Positions 1-12,540 are shown, counted from the stretch's first letter. The stretch is 64,000 nt of DNA from Pisolithus tinctorius (GCA_024663395.1 JANFAH010000035.1:1-64000); one strand, 5' to 3'. The notes: generated from the letters alone by a model not told the origin. A program made the numbers and translations.

Positions 1-457
1 TATCTGCAGGCAAATGTACCAAGTACAACTACTGAGTGCCAAGCTCTAAGTAGCAAGTACACCCAAATTTCCTAATGGGGTAATACCAATGGGGTTAGCA
101 CTCCATCTGGAGTGTTTGTGGAGACCAAACAATTTGATTTGACTGTGGGAACCTTTCTTTTTTACATCTCTTCCTCTTACCACCACCATCTCAACCATGC
201 CAAGCTTTGCCTGTTCCACCTGTGGTGAAACTCTTTCCAACAAGAAGGACTACAATTTACACATCAAGAAATGCAGTCCCAGGACCACCATTCACCTACC
301 CCATACCAAACAGGTTTTAGCTTTAGAAAGGAATCTGGAGGGGGATTTCATCTGTTATTGCTCTCACAGTGGTTGTCCCAGGCCATTCAAGTATGCTAAT
401 AGCCTTAGGGCTCACATCCTGAAGGCTGGGACCACATGGATTGGTGATAATACCAAG

Positions 458-511
458 GTAAATGTGGCAAATAATTTCCTTATTTGGAAATATCTCTGAG
501 GATGTTAGCAG
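458..511 (+). other. Intron 1 of the DUF3505-like gene
   Basis: GTAAAT donor and TTAGCAG acceptor, 54 bp, phase 0. Removal joins the first exon (87 codons) to a 30-nt exon without a stop. Confidence 0.6.
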
Positions 512-541
512 GGCAGTACATCCACAGGAAAGCTTGACTTT

Positions 542-599
542 GTGAGTAGCTTTATCAGCCAGAAAAATAAGCAACCAGTTGCTTATCTGCCCACCACAG
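542..599 (+). repeat. Intron with palindromic core (family of short palindromes)
   Basis: A 58-bp phase-0 intron (GTGAGT...CACAG). At 567-586 it holds ATAAGCAA, four bases, then TTGCTTAT, an 8-bp inverted repeat. The same kind of core occurs in the introns at 651-706 (degenerate), 776-849, 1183-1235 and 2215-2276, and in a possible intron at 3926-3973. Confidence 0.65.
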
Positions 600-775
600 A
601 CCCATGGACAAGGTCCTGAATCTCAACCCAGCAAGGCAAAAAGAAGCTTGGTGTGTGATTTAGTGACAATGGACTGGGTGACAGATCACTTATGTTTCTG
701 TGACAGGAGCATGCAAAGGAGAATGAGTTTGTCCCAGGTGCTGGTCCTAGCATGAGCAGGGCCATCATGGACTTG

Positions 776-849
776 GTGTGTAGCCTACATTTCAGGCAAA
801 TAAGTGACCGGTCACCTATTCTGACTGTTGCCAATGTCATTCATTATAG
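776..849 (+). repeat. Intron with GTGACCGGTCAC palindrome
   Basis: A 74-bp phase-0 intron. The perfect 12-bp palindrome at 804-815 is flanked by AATAA on the left and CTATT on the right, extending the symmetry to about 22 bp. Confidence 0.65.
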
Positions 850-1182
850 GAGGACCATGATAGCATTGAGGATTACACAAATGAGGTGAGCACCATAAGA
901 TTACCATCAGTGAGAGCAAGGCAGTGACAAACATAACACTAGTCATCATCTGAAGACACCAGCAGATCGTCAGTCAGTAGATGATACATCCTTGCCACAA
1001 ATACATACAGCACTGACCAAGGGAAACAGATATCCCATGATTTGGGTAGCATCCCATCTCCCCCACAAACTCATGGTTGGTTGGTTCAACAAGACCACAT
1101 AATGCGTTCACCCACACCACCTGAGCCACCAACCAACACAACAGTAACTCCCCAGGGCTCACCATCAGTGCAGACCCATCTG

Positions 1183-1235
1183 GTGAGTATGGACCCCATG
1201 ATAGGTGACCGGTCACTTATTTTTTGATCTGGAAG
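1183..1235 (+). repeat. Intron with GTGACCGGTCAC palindrome
   Basis: A 53-bp phase-0 intron (GTGAGT...GGAAG). The same perfect 12-bp palindrome as in the 776-849 intron occurs at 1205-1216, with ATAG to the left and TTATT to the right. Confidence 0.65.
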
Positions 1236-2214
1236 GACATCCACATGGTGTCACCTAGGTCTGAGAGGCTGGGCCCCTCTCCAAATTTGCCAACAGCACC
1301 ACTGCCATCCCTCATGGTGAGACATGGTGATCAGTTTATTTTCCCAAAGCAAGACTCATAATTCCACAGTCAGTGATCCAATCTCACAATGAACCCAGAA
1401 ATATGGCAACAACTTCTGCTGAAACTGCTACCCATACCCTGCCAGGCCCCACAAGTGGACTTTATCACCATCCATATCTGGATTCACTGGACCTGGCAGT
1501 GAATGCAGAGTTCCACTTTCTGACATGTCAGATCTGTCAGGTGGCATTGGCAACAGAAGAAGTCAGAAGCCATCTAACCAGAGTACATGGAAGGCCACAT
1601 GCCTACAATGATGGTCAGTTCCAGTTGGCTATCAAATCATTGGCAACAGTGGCAGGACTGCCTGCCACCATCACTGGACCTAGGTCACTGGTCCATGGTC
1701 TGAAAGTCCACAATGGCCTGGCATGCAATCACTGCCCTTTCTTGTCAAGGTCAGAGGAACGGTTGCGGAAACATCACTCCAAAGACCACCCTTCCATTCC
1801 CAGGCCCAGAGCTTGGAGAGCCTGCCAGATTCAACATCTGAAGGAGTCATCTGGAGACCTGCAAGTATTTTGGGAGGTGGAAAATGCAGGAGTGGACACT
1901 CAACAGACACTGCAAGAGGACCTAGTCAACTCTTTTCTCAAAGAACTTGAGCCCATGCTAGAAGTGATCCAAACACCACTGGATGGTCGCATGGTAAATC
2001 CCTGGCTGTTGACAACAAGATGGCATGAGCATGTTGCTGGCCAAAACATCAGACAACTGTGCAGCCTGGTCTCCTTGCCCAAAGCCAAGGATGGGGACAT
2101 TCCTGCAGAACTGAGGGATGCTGTGGATGCATACTATCAACAGGCCCTCTCTCTCCTAAATTGCACAGAAGAGCTTGTCCTCCAAAGATTGAACTCCCCT
2201 GACCCAACCAAAAG

Positions 2215-2276
2215 GTAAGCCAGACAAGTGCTCAAAAAATAGGCAACTGGTTGCTTATTTTTACCCATCCTACCAG
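2215..2276 (+). repeat. Intron with palindromic core
   Basis: A 62-bp phase-2 intron (GTAAGC...ACCAG) joining codon pieces ag and t. The core GCAACTGGTTGC at 2243-2254, flanked by AATAG and TTATT, belongs to the same family. A related core (3942-3953) sits in a 48-bp stop-free stretch, 3926-3973, that may be another intron. Confidence 0.65.
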
Positions 2277-4027
2277 TGGCATCTCCAACACCCCCTTGCA
2301 CAAGCACCTGCACCAGGAAACCATGAAGCAATATACTGTGCCAGTGGTGGCTCTACTAGCCATGCTCATCAGACAAGAATACAGTGGACAGCCATTCTCT
2401 GGATCCAACTCCAAGTTGATGGAGTTGCTTGCAGTGCTTCGGATTGACCCAGAGGCCACTGAGGAGGCACTGCCTCTGATCCATGCCTTGCTATTTGAGA
2501 TCTGGAGCACAGCATGGCAGCATCAAGGGAGCAAGGAGATTGTGGATCCCACAGAGAGGTGTCTGGCCCTACTCACTCTCAGAGAAGATGGTGCATTCAA
2601 GGAACCCCATGAAGTGACCACCAAGATAGCCAAGTTTGAGTACTGCATGCGCCTCACTTTCCTCCAGGAGATCCATCATCGTACTCAGTCAGAACCCCAA
2701 AGAGATCAGCTGGAACATTGCCTGGACATGGAGAACTTTTTTGTGGAGAAGACTCACTACACCTTCTCTCGCCTACGTTCCCTACAGCACAGAGCAAGTG
2801 CCCTGGCTTATGATACCATGAGCCTCCCCCAAGTCTGGTGGACAGACACCAAGACATGGCAGACCATGCTCTACAGAGGGGAGGAGGTCAGGTTTGCTGA
2901 CCTTTGCAAGGTCTTCCAAGAGGTGGAAGCCAAGCTGGTCCAAGTCTGGGAACAGGACATCTTGATGGGACAAGACATCAGAGTGGGCTATGACAAGATG
3001 GCAGATGACTTGGTCAACAAGGATGTGGGCTATTCATTCTTGTCAGACTTGAGAAACCCTCAGCTGACTCATTGAGACCAATTGGTCAAGCGATTCCTTG
3101 AAGATGAGGGTACCTTTGCCCACTTTGCAATGATCAGGAATGGGGCCATCATATGGAACCAAAGCTCCCTCCAAGCATGGTTGAAGAAGTATGCGGAGAT
3201 GCAAGGCCTCTTGTTGCTGCGAGCACAGATGCTCAGTGGTGCTCCAAGTCGTGGCACAGAACTGACAGCCATGACCTATCGAAACACACAGACACGGCCG
3301 ACTTGCAACTTGGTGATTCTTGGCAGGCATGTCACCCTGCTCTGTCAATACCTCAAGACGACAGCATTGACAGGGAAAGACAAGCTGATCCCTCATGCCC
3401 TGGATGGCATCACCAGTGACATCTTGGTGCAGGACCTGGCCTTGGCACGGCCATTTGCAGAGATTGCAGCCAAGGCATGTTTCCCAGACAAGCCAGAGGT
3501 GGTGGAGCTGTATCGCAACCATGTCTTTGTCAACTATGATCGCCTCTTTGACTCAGAAAACCTATCTGGTATTATGAGCAAGCACACCCTACCCATCATG
3601 CACTTTGGTCTCACCATCAAATCTTGGCGACACATTCAAACTGCTTGGAAATGAAAGCTTGGTTGTGCAGTGGAGGACATCATGGACATGGACAGGGAAG
3701 ACAACATAGAGGCTCTACAGGCAGGCCACAGTCGTTCCACAGAAAATCAGGTGTATGGCATCAGTGTCGAGACACTGGCTGGAGCTGCAGAGGACATCCT
3801 ACCTGCATATCTTAATGCCAGCATGGAATGGCAAAAGCACTGCCATGTACCACTCAGTGGCCAGTGTACATCATACAAGGCAGCAAGGTCACCATCCATG
3901 CCACCAGCACCTCAACCAGGCCCAGGTGAAAATAACAATAAGTTGCCGGTCACCTATTCTGTGCCAATGGCAGAGATCCAAAGGGCAGTGGCAGATGCAA
4001 TGGTTTCCAGACTACCTAATGCAATAC

Positions 4028-4050
4028 CCGGAGTCTGGGGCAGACTCCGG
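4028..4050. repeat. Perfect 10-bp inverted repeat
   Basis: CCGGAGTCTG, three bases, then CAGACTCCGG. It lies over the last codons of the open frame that ends at 4065. The hairpin architecture (10-bp arms, 3-nt loop) resembles the 19-bp element found from 41 kb on, but the sequence is unrelated. Confidence 0.7.
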
Positions 4051-4065
4051 AAAGTAGATTATTAA

Positions 4066-6040
4066 ATCAGAGATTTCTCACCCCAACCTTGCTTTAACCT
4101 GAACCACCATTACAGAAACCCCCTAGTATGATGCGCCTGCATCTACAAAATCAGACCCAAGCGATGGGGGGATAGGCGTCAGCATCTTCCTAGTCAGATG
4201 CAACATAGTCATTCGATGGCACAAGTACAGTTGCATGACCACATCGAATTCACATGACGTGAAAGATTCCGAGGGAAGGAAAGATCCTTTGCAAGTTGTC
4301 AGCAAGACTTTGTATATGAGCAGGCTTGAGTGTGGAGTAGACCTGATAGAGAGGACTGCTGGGAATTCGCTGAAGTTCCTCTACCATTGGTGTCCACGTG
4401 AACGCATGCCAGAGGCGTGTCAAGAAGTGACAAGGCCGATCTTGACAAATCGAGACGAACCTTAGACGAACCAAGACGAACCTTAGACGAACCGAGACGA
4501 ACCGGCAATATTTTCCCACGAGTACCCTTTCTTACTCGTTGTCCATTGCTCGTTTCCACCTATATAAAGTTCACCACTTTCACTTACAAACCTCGGTCGC
4601 TGTCCGCACTCAGGTGGTGGTTGAGTCCCCTTCTACATAGCTTTTGTCACGACATAGTACTTGTTGGCCAAGGTCCCTCAACTTGCCAAAAGTGCCTAAT
4701 CAAGATGCACATTATTTGGCAAGCTGATAATATGACCTGTCGATTGTAGAAATGCCAAACCCTCGGTTCATAGCATCATTGATATGAACCATATTTGAGC
4801 GTATGACATGTGCAAGATTAACTCTCACCAGGAGGTCAGCTTTGGACAAAGGCTCCCTTTCTCCACTGCCGTTGCAATGCGAAGGTTTTGCACCTAGCAT
4901 CTACCTGAACTCTACTGTTTTCGACCGAAACTGCACAAACCTCCTGTACTCTAGTTGGGGACTGACTTGGCCGTTTACCTACCTAGCGTGTACACCTTCC
5001 AACAAGGAACTGAGCATACGGATGGTTCGCATATAGGTGACGCTCTATACCCAGTGGCATCAGTCATGGTATTTCATAGGTACAGAGGCTCCCTCCAAGG
5101 GGGTGCCTTTTTTCTTCAAGTGCCCATGCCAGGCATATCAGAAATGCAAACACTTTTTTGTTTAGGCCTGCCATCCTATTGTGGGAACCCCAGATACTTG
5201 ATATCAGGTCTAACTATGTGCCAATATACTCAGCAAAAGTACTATAGCATGTACAATTACAGTCCTAGCACCACAAGACCTAAGAAAATTTTTCCAGTTG
5301 ACATTGTGTCACTGTACCTGAAGTATCCTGTCACAGCGTATGAGCTTTAAATATGTTTCAGGCACACATAGCACCTTGAAGGGGACACAATGGCCAGATA
5401 GATATGTCAAAAATTTGTCTTCTTTTTATTTTATTTTATCCCCCATCACACCTGTCATTATCACAAATGATGCATAAGGAAGCAAGGGCAGCAGAGAGTA
5501 GAAATATTGTACAGGGTTTGTACTGAGTTTACATATGAAATATCATTTATGTATTATACAATGACATGGTTGTGCAGCTGGACAAGGTAACAACGACACA
5601 GGTGAGTGGGCACGGGCATGCAGTTCTGTGGTCGTAACACATAAAAACGCGGTCGAATGTGAGCGGAGGTGTGGCAGTGTGGCAGCAAAATGTAATGAGG
5701 CCCATATGAACTCGAACACCCCATCATTTGTTCTCGAGTCAAAGGACAAACATTCTTCATCACAAATAGAGAGCCGGCTTACTCCTGGGATTTTATGAGA
5801 GTAGATGACGACTTCGAACAAAGAGCACATAGATATATAGCGAGATGAGTACAACGACCACGACACGCCAGGGGAGAATTGTTCAATGCAATTCGACAGA
5901 CTTGCATGTGGGAACTACTACGAATAGAACTATGCTGACAACTTTCGGAGTCGCGACGAGCCACCCAACGTCCGAAGAGCATTGAGGCCATACTGATCGA
6001 GTTACTTGACTCGAGGTTTGGTTTTTCCCTTGAAGCGTTT
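4066..6040. other. Non-coding stretch, nothing recognised apart from the 4.45-4.57 kb repeats
   Basis: Open frames here (for example 4955-5350) are short, lack splice-linked partners and have no recognisable motif. I see no RNA gene or terminal repeat. Confidence 0.4.
4453..4569 (+). promoter_or_regulatory. AGACGAACC repeats followed by a TATA box
   Basis: AGACGAACC occurs five times in 4453-4503 at 10-11 bp spacing. TATATAAAG follows at 4561-4569. The arrangement suggests a promoter, possibly of a degenerate LTR, but no terminal repeats or element body were recognised, and no gene can be placed directly downstream. Confidence 0.3.
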
Positions 6041-6129
6041 TACTTATTGCCGATGGCAGTGCAAGGCAAGAGCGCTCGTTCGAGTTCGATTTTTTGCTTT
6101 GAATTTGTGTCATTTCACTTATGGCTGTG

Positions 6130-6812
6130 TTCCTCTAGAAGATGCAAAGCTCTAGGATTCGACACCAACACATTCCAGAATGAATTCAGGGTTTCTCAAC
6201 CTCCACCGGTCCCCGACATCATAGTTCTGCCTGCCAACCAAATTCTTTGTGACCAGGTATAGGTCGAAGAGTGGAACAACCCATCTGGTTATGCATATCC
6301 TGTTCCTGAGCTGTCATTAATAGGCCTTCTATGATGGCATCCATATAGGTGATGTAATGTCGGCAGACATTGAGCAGCACCCTGGGAATCTGGAGGTCTG
6401 CAGCCCATTCATTGACCGCCATCAATGCTTGATGACGCCATAGAAATCATCGCACGTGTTCCTAGTAGTAAGATGGTATCTGCATCTCTTTGTCACCATC
6501 TATTTGATTCAGCTCAGCATGGTATACGTGGACCACAATGTATATCAAATACCCGGAACATCAAGGTGCGTAGTTTGACTCCTGTTCTGTACTATGTCCA
6601 CTGACTTCTACGTAGTTTTCATGTTTCAGAACTCTGCATTCCGACACAGGTAGCACCTCCACACACATTTGCTCTTCACACACCTGCACCTAGCATCCTC
6701 GCACTGCCACATGCACCTTCGCCTGCACCCTCCTTTGCCAGCATGCCGCCAACTGGACAGTTTATCAACTTTGCAATCTATACTCCCGAGTATCCCCACT
6801 CCCATTGAGCTC
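6130..6812 (+). other. Possible coding remnants, unrecognised
   Basis: Two stretches read like protein on the plus strand. One follows an acceptor-like CTCTAG near 6139 and contains a proline-rich run up to about 6258, just before a GTATAG donor-like site. The other, 6651-6812, is proline and alanine rich and ends in TGA. I could not join them into one frame, so this is a weak call for a decayed or partial gene. Confidence 0.2.
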
Positions 6813-6972
6813 GTAAATGCTACATGAACAACACTTACTCTCATTACAATGCTGCAACTTAATTTTTCTAGTATCCATGTTTTCTTCATGTAATGTTCTC
6901 ACTGAATATTTTGTTTTAGTGTACGTGTTGCCTATCAGTATTTATCTGCAAGTTAAACAGCTTCCCATAGCT

Positions 6973-9720
6973 CTAATGTAGAACGTGCAAAGTTTTGGTG
7001 CTCCCACCACCGCTGCATTGTCTTCCATGAAAATAGATGTGCTGCTCCCAATGAAACAATGTCCTCAACATGATCTGCTTTTGCCCTCGCATGCCGACCA
7101 TCTTTTTGCACATGGATTTCCGATGTATGGTATACACCTTCGAGTTTCTCAATATCTTTTTTTTTCGCAGGATCGGTGTGGGTGGACCCTCGACGTAGTG
7201 TTTGCATCTGTCATTCCATGTGCTTACAGACTTGCGCAAGTGTTGGATTGCAGGACTAATACATTTCATTAAGTCCCATGACGCATTGGGTCCCTGGACT
7301 TGGTGCGTGACTTTGATATCTCGAATGTTGTGTTCCTGTCCATGATCTATGGGAAAAAATCCGTTGGGACGTCCTGTCAGCTTCATGAGCCATCCTGGTG
7401 CTTGACAAAATCCCTTTACCTGCGGTGAGTACATTTCCTACAACGCCTCAGTACTATTGACTCACTTGACATCAGGGGGCCACTCCTGGTGCAAGCAAGC
7501 GAAAGAGAAGGTATGGCAATGTCTGTTCCATTATTCTGACATCTCCATTCCCAATTCCTTCATCCAGGTCCACATAACGCACGGTTCCACAAAATTGCCT
7601 GCCGGAGTATTTCATCACGCTCGTCTTCAGGTTGTAAGTCCATCCATTCAACAGCATTACTTGATGATAGCTGATTGACTATTTCTGTCGCTAACTTGTA
7701 TAGATCTTCCGACTTCTTCTGTCGCAAATCAGCGAGATTTTTGGTCCAACTGACGATTCTCCAGCAATCACGGATATGAGCCTCAGTGACATGGTAGATA
7801 GCCTCATGGAGTTGCTGATGAAAGGGCCCCCACATCTGAACGGTATGTAGACATTTCCGCTCTAGCATAGTAAATGCATGCATGAGGCCACGTCCGGCAT
7901 TTATTCCCAGGTATTGTTTATGCATGGAACTTGCGAACGCCATCATAAGGTGGAACCACCCAATGATGTATGGTCCTGTGCATGGTATTTGAGGAGTCCA
8001 CGCAATCGTTCCACTGCCAGCTGATCTCCAACCCATACTATCACATGCTCCAGTCCAGTGCACTTCCTCTCATCCGTTGTATGTAGATTCAGTTGCTTGA
8101 ACCACTCCATAATCAACTGATCATTCCCCTCATAGCTTGCCTCCTCGATATGAACTTTCCCAAGTATGTGCTGCTCAGAGATGGATTGTGGGCCATGCAG
8201 GATTTTTTCAATGGGGGCAGGTGGTAAAAAGACATCATGATCTTTATGCTGATAGGTTTGAAAATTGGATTCAGGAGATTTGACAAGATACTGAAGTACT
8301 TGATGAATGTCACGGGCACGTTGTCTGGCTGCATTCTTTGTCTCTAGCTGGAATATGTCATGTACAGTAAGGGGATGTTTTCTTCCCTCTGTGCGATGTT
8401 CTTGTAAGGCTCAGTTGCACAATGGGCATTCCAATGTGGCATTGGGCTGGAAGTATACAGTTCTGGCTGTACCAGAGTCAAAGTGGCTCTGCTTGTTGAG
8501 TCGCTGTGAAAAGGTGCAGAAAGCTATGTTCATGTTGTCATGCGAGATGACAAAAGGCATCGAGCGCACTTGCTGATGCACTTTCTCTAGGGCATTGGCA
8601 GAAATGGTGGTGAATGCGCGGACTGACCATTTGCGTGACATCGTCAGTCCAAATGCATGAAGAAGATCAAGTGACTTTGCTGATATCCCTTGCGCACAGA
8701 GGAAAGTGGTCAAGAATTTCTGCCAACAATTGTGGTGGTGCAATCGTGCATACATCAATTGGAAGATCATGGATAGGATGACCTGAGCAATGGCAATTCA
8801 GCCTATCAGTCTGTGATAGAGAAGTGAAGGACTCACAAGATCAGATAGTTTCTTCATATGTTTCCAATCTTGCTCCTTCGTTCAAGAGACCTTCTGCAGC
8901 AAAGTGCACTGAAGAAGTTTGTGGGGGTTGCAGAGGGAAACCCAGAGAGGAATCTGTAGGGAACCTCAGTAGTCTGTCAAGCTACTGAGGGACTAGGTAA
9001 ATTTTACTAGAGTGTGGGTGCGCTCTAACAGCTTATGTAAGCGACACGATCACGTGCCCAAGTCGGAGTAAGGACAGGGGTCGTTTCACTCCAACACGCA
9101 CAGCTTTGGCATGCTGCCAAGTGCAGGGCTACTTAGTTTTAACACTATGTCCTTGATGAGAAAGCGGGTGAGTCCACTATCAGAGACTTCATCCGACGGA
9201 CACATAGCTAACTCCTGAATGCCTTGTAGCTCCTTCTCGACGACTTCTCCAACACATGAAAATGCAAACTCCTCCATCACTGCTGTGCTGCCTTGGCTCG
9301 TACATCTGTACTACAGCTCGCCCGTGGTGGACTTCTCCAGCATTCCAGGATGCCTGGTAGTTCTTTGCTCACCATTAGAGCAGTGCATTCGTACCTTATC
9401 TTCGCATTTACAATGCATTCCTGATCTCCCCAGCTCAGGAAATCCAAGAACAGTGGAAGGTTCAGCCCTACACTATCCATGCATGGTAGAACAGTGAGGA
9501 CTTTCTCCGCAATGTTGCCTGCAAGCACTCCTTTCAGTCGCCGAGTATTTTCAATTTGAATTGGGTGCGATGGCATTTGATTTTGAGTGTTGTCTGTGTC
9601 ATTTTCACTATCATCATTGAACATAGTGCAGGAGGGTATGTGAGGTGCAGCAAATGGGTCAACCTCATCATCGAAGTCGAACAGATTGTCGCCACCATCA
9701 ATATCATAGTAGTCAGACAT
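6973..9720 (-). pseudogene. DUF6589 family gene, decayed
   Basis: The start (ATG at 9720) opens an acidic N-terminus. Downstream pieces match my memory of the DUF6589 family: the segment with FVISHDNMNI near 8550, VIVWVGDQLAVERLRGL near 8030, GWFHLMMAF near 7950 and GQEHNIRDIKVT near 7330. Introns at about 8838-8797 and 7455-7400 still have good GT-AG ends. Damage includes a frame change near 9280, TGA at 8411-8413 (CGA-to-TGA would restore the frame), a frame change with probable deletion near 7990, and another near 7570. DUF6589 proteins are expanded in agaricomycetes; their function is unknown to me and they are sometimes found among repeats. I am fairly sure of the family and of the decay. 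Confidence 0.7.
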
Positions 9721-9991
9721 GTTCGAGGATGTTGATCACACAATCAGTGCATATATCAGTCCATCAGATGATGATCTTATCAGTAGTGAGGCTTAGTCAT
9801 TCTAGCATGACACGACCCCAGCGCTGGAAACATCTGCTTCCCGTGTTCACCCGAATTTCCTATAACGGCTCGAGACTAGATTAGGATTCCATTTTCAGTG
9901 ATGTATCTGAGGGTGGCTATTAATTAATGAGGGTGTATCATACGTATGCTTGGGTATCAGTGGGCGGTCAACCCTCTTGCACGATTCATGT

Positions 9992-10746
9992 TCAAAAAAC
10001 CCATGGAATCAGCTTCCACCTTACTCGCTGGCTCCACTCTTCCCAATCTCTCCCAAAAGTTGCGCGTAGTATGCAGTCCTCGCGAAGACACCTTTCTCCC
10101 ATCATTAGACTGGAGAAGATGACCAAGGCACTCCACAACGGTGCCCACAGTTCATATCCAACAGGGCAATGGTACATCATGGACCCCTGCGTGCCATAGA
10201 CCAGTGTAATTCCAGCAAGCAAGACCATGGCGCCCATGTATGAGGGGTGTCGCACGAGGGTGTATGGGCCAGATGTGATTAGTTTGTGATTTGGAAGAAT
10301 TGCAAGCTCGAATGTGAATAGTCGTCCAAGTGTCTGGTAGCACATTATATGAATGGACATCCCGATGCCAGCCAGGATGCATCCCAGAATTGCTAGAGGG
10401 GTGAACTCGAGTTTTTCGACACACGTACTGGCAAGGAATGTGCTTCCTGCCATCCTTGCAGAAAGCCGCATGATGATCAGAACGATTTCAGCGACACCCG
10501 CGAACAAATAAGAAAACTATATTGCATGTGTCGACTGTGAAGAAAAACCTCAGCAGGGAAGGGGAGAACATACCTGCATTGTGAACTTCATGGTGCCAAT
10601 CATGTTCTTCTCTACCACAGACACCCTACGCGTTTCTTGCTTGGTAGGGGGGGTGGGGTGATGTTGATGAACTGAGCGCACGTTGCACCAAACACCCCCA
10701 CAAGCCGGAGCAGTAGTGTAGTGGTGGTAGCAGACACCGTATCCAT
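9992..10746 (-). CDS. Isoprenylcysteine carboxyl methyltransferase-like membrane protein
   Basis: Two exons, 10746-10574 and 10516-9992, separated by a 57-bp intron with GTATGT donor. The second exon (175 codons) has several hydrophobic segments and the signature of the ICMT/Ste14 family: SGPYTLVRHPSYMGAMV, then a C-terminal stretch with FGRDWEEW and RWKLIPWVF. The family methylates the C-terminal prenylcysteine of CaaX proteins at the endoplasmic reticulum using S-adenosylmethionine; basidiomycetes often carry divergent ICMT-like paralogs, so the substrate is open. The ATG at 10746 and the rest of exon 1 are in different frames; the break lies in a C-run near 10647, so this is either a one-base assembly error or a frameshift. 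An alternative upstream start exists in the second frame. About 230 residues, normal for the family. Confidence 0.75.
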
Positions 10747-12539
10747 GGCTTTCAAACGAGCGTGTAAGAGCGAAAATTTTCAATGCTGAGACAAAGGAGT
10801 TTGTAGAATCTTGTTACCAATCAGCTTCTTTCTAACCCTAACCTGACCGTACCATACCAAAGCCCTATGGGCGCCCCTGGACGTACCACGTGATCCCCGA
10901 CTCCCACGAATTGGGGAGGATTTTCACGGCCAGAAACGAGTTGCTCTCTGCAAAGTACGTTTATTCTGAAAAATTTGCAGGTGGCTGTGCTTACAGCCAC
11001 TGCAAATTCGCTGACTAAGCGGAAGGCGCGCGTGCGAGAAAGTGAGGGTCGGGAGACTTGGGGGCTGTGCACAACCCTTGCCTGTTCGTCCGTACTCAAT
11101 CCAATGCTACTGAAAGCCACTCTATGTCGGCCATGTAATTATTCACAAAGTAAATGGGTATTCTGCGAAGAGACCTGCCCAAATTTGCTAGATGAGTGGT
11201 GTTCGGGCGCGGGAAGCGGTCACGTGATTGCACCTCGCGTGCGGCGCTTGCGCTTCGGCTCGGCTGCGTGCATGTGAACGCGCGCTCGCAAAAAATTGGC
11301 ACGGGCCGCCCTCCCGCCTGGGAAAATTTGCTTATCTGGCTGCAAATTTCCCGGTGCTAAGTCACTTAGCACACTTTACAATGGATTTTGCACTTTACTA
11401 TGACGCTGCATCTGTAACATTAAACAACAAAAAAATAAAACAGCCGATTGCGCGACTTTTGCAGTACTGCTCTTGTGCAACTTTTTATACTACCCCTGCA
11501 ATAATAACGTGCTTTCCGGACCCTGCAGGGTCCGGAAAGCACATTATTAGGTGGAACACAGTGAGTCTTGATGCTTTACAGATCACAATGAGAATGATGA
11601 TGTCCATGCAACCACCACCACCATGCAAATGACAATGCACAGTGCATGGTATAATGGATGATGAAATCATGGAGGAACCAACTCAGTCCACCAAACCAAG
11701 ATTACCCCTCCTCCAGTGCAATGTAAGAAAAGGATTAAACCTCAGATGGAAGATGCTTGGCATCAGTCTGGCCACCAGATGAAGTGGAACACGGTGAGTC
11801 CCGATGCTTTACAAATGACAATGAGAATGATGATGGCCATGCCACCACCACACACATGATGACAATGACAGCATGGAACATGTAATAATATACTCAATAT
11901 TTCATCCAGAAATAATTTTTGATGTTTTGCTCTATGATTCTCATGTGGAAAGACTTTATATCTGATTTGATTTTTTGTTGAAAAATGAAAAGCAGAATGT
12001 TTCGCAGACGAGCTTTAGCACACAATTCATCATTGCAATACAATATTTGGGCTAAGTAAATACTTCCTACCCCTTTGAACTTTCTGCTCACAAAAAAGCA
12101 GATTGTTAATTCCGAAACAAAGTTTGATATATTGGAGAACTATTTCTGCTGAACATACATAATTATTTTATATGCAACAATTTAAGACTTTCTGATACCA
12201 TTGAGAGATGATACATAGTGAACATGTAGTCAGTACAATCTCAACCTTGTTGTATATCATCACTACCCATTACCCACCAAATCCCATCAACCCCTGTGTG
12301 TCATGACACTCTTTAGAGTACTCAATAATCTCCCCAATGTCAACCACCCTAGCCTCCCTCGTGTGTTGTATCATCGGCTGCAATTCAATTCTGTAAAGTT
12401 GGGACATCTCCCTCTCTTGCTATGTATTATTAAATACATGTATATGATGCTGGCCTCCAGCAGTACTTCCAGCATCATTCCCCCCAATTTATTGTTGCCA
12501 CTTTGTAATAATAATGCCCTCGGGGTATGTATATTATCT
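10747..12539. other. Intergenic region
   Basis: No gene recognised. It contains GC-rich sequence around 11.0-11.3 kb, the long palindrome at 11509-11542, and two similar stretches about 230 bp apart (about 11545-11640 and 11785-11880) sharing GTGGAACAC and ACAATGAGAATGATGATG, which look like a diverged direct repeat. Confidence 0.4.
11509..11542. repeat. Perfect 34-bp palindrome with A/T-rich extension
   Basis: The left arm begins GTGCTTTCCGG, the centre is CCTGCAGG, and the right arm ends CCGGAAAGCAC. There is no loop. Outside it, AATAAC on the left and ATTATT on the right extend the symmetry with one mismatch to about 46 bp. Inserts of this kind are dispersed repeats in some fungal genomes, which I infer rather than know here. 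Confidence 0.8.
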
Positions 12540-12540
12540 C

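Larger units (their letters stand above)
197..4065 (+). pseudogene. Telomere-linked RecQ-type upstream protein (C2H2/DUF3505-like), truncated, two nonsense codons
   Basis: The N-terminus (from 197) carries two finger-like motifs, CSTC...HIKKC and CYCSHSGC...RAHI. A second pair lies in the exon 1370-2214 (CQIC...HLTRVHG and CNHC...HHSKDH), spaced as in fungal DUF3505 proteins. I can splice 197-457, 512-541, 600-650, 707-775, 850-885, 943-972, 1030-1182, 1236-1316, 1370-2214 and 2277 onward into one frame; the first eight introns (53-74 bp) are all phase 0. From 2277 the frame continues past TGA at 3073-3075 and TGA at 3652-3654 to TAA at 4063-4065; both TGAs fit CGA-to-TGA changes. The GAPSRGTEL segment (about 3240) and the following text resemble the region before the helicase in telomere-linked RecQ proteins, but no helicase motifs follow. 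Family assignment is from memory of such proteins and moderate; the exon model is seen in the sequence. Confidence 0.55.

Noticed and set aside
4453..4750. Solo LTR of a retrotransposon
   Set aside because: A TATA box and repeats are present, but I found no TG...CA ends, target duplication, or second copy, so only a promoter-like feature is reported.
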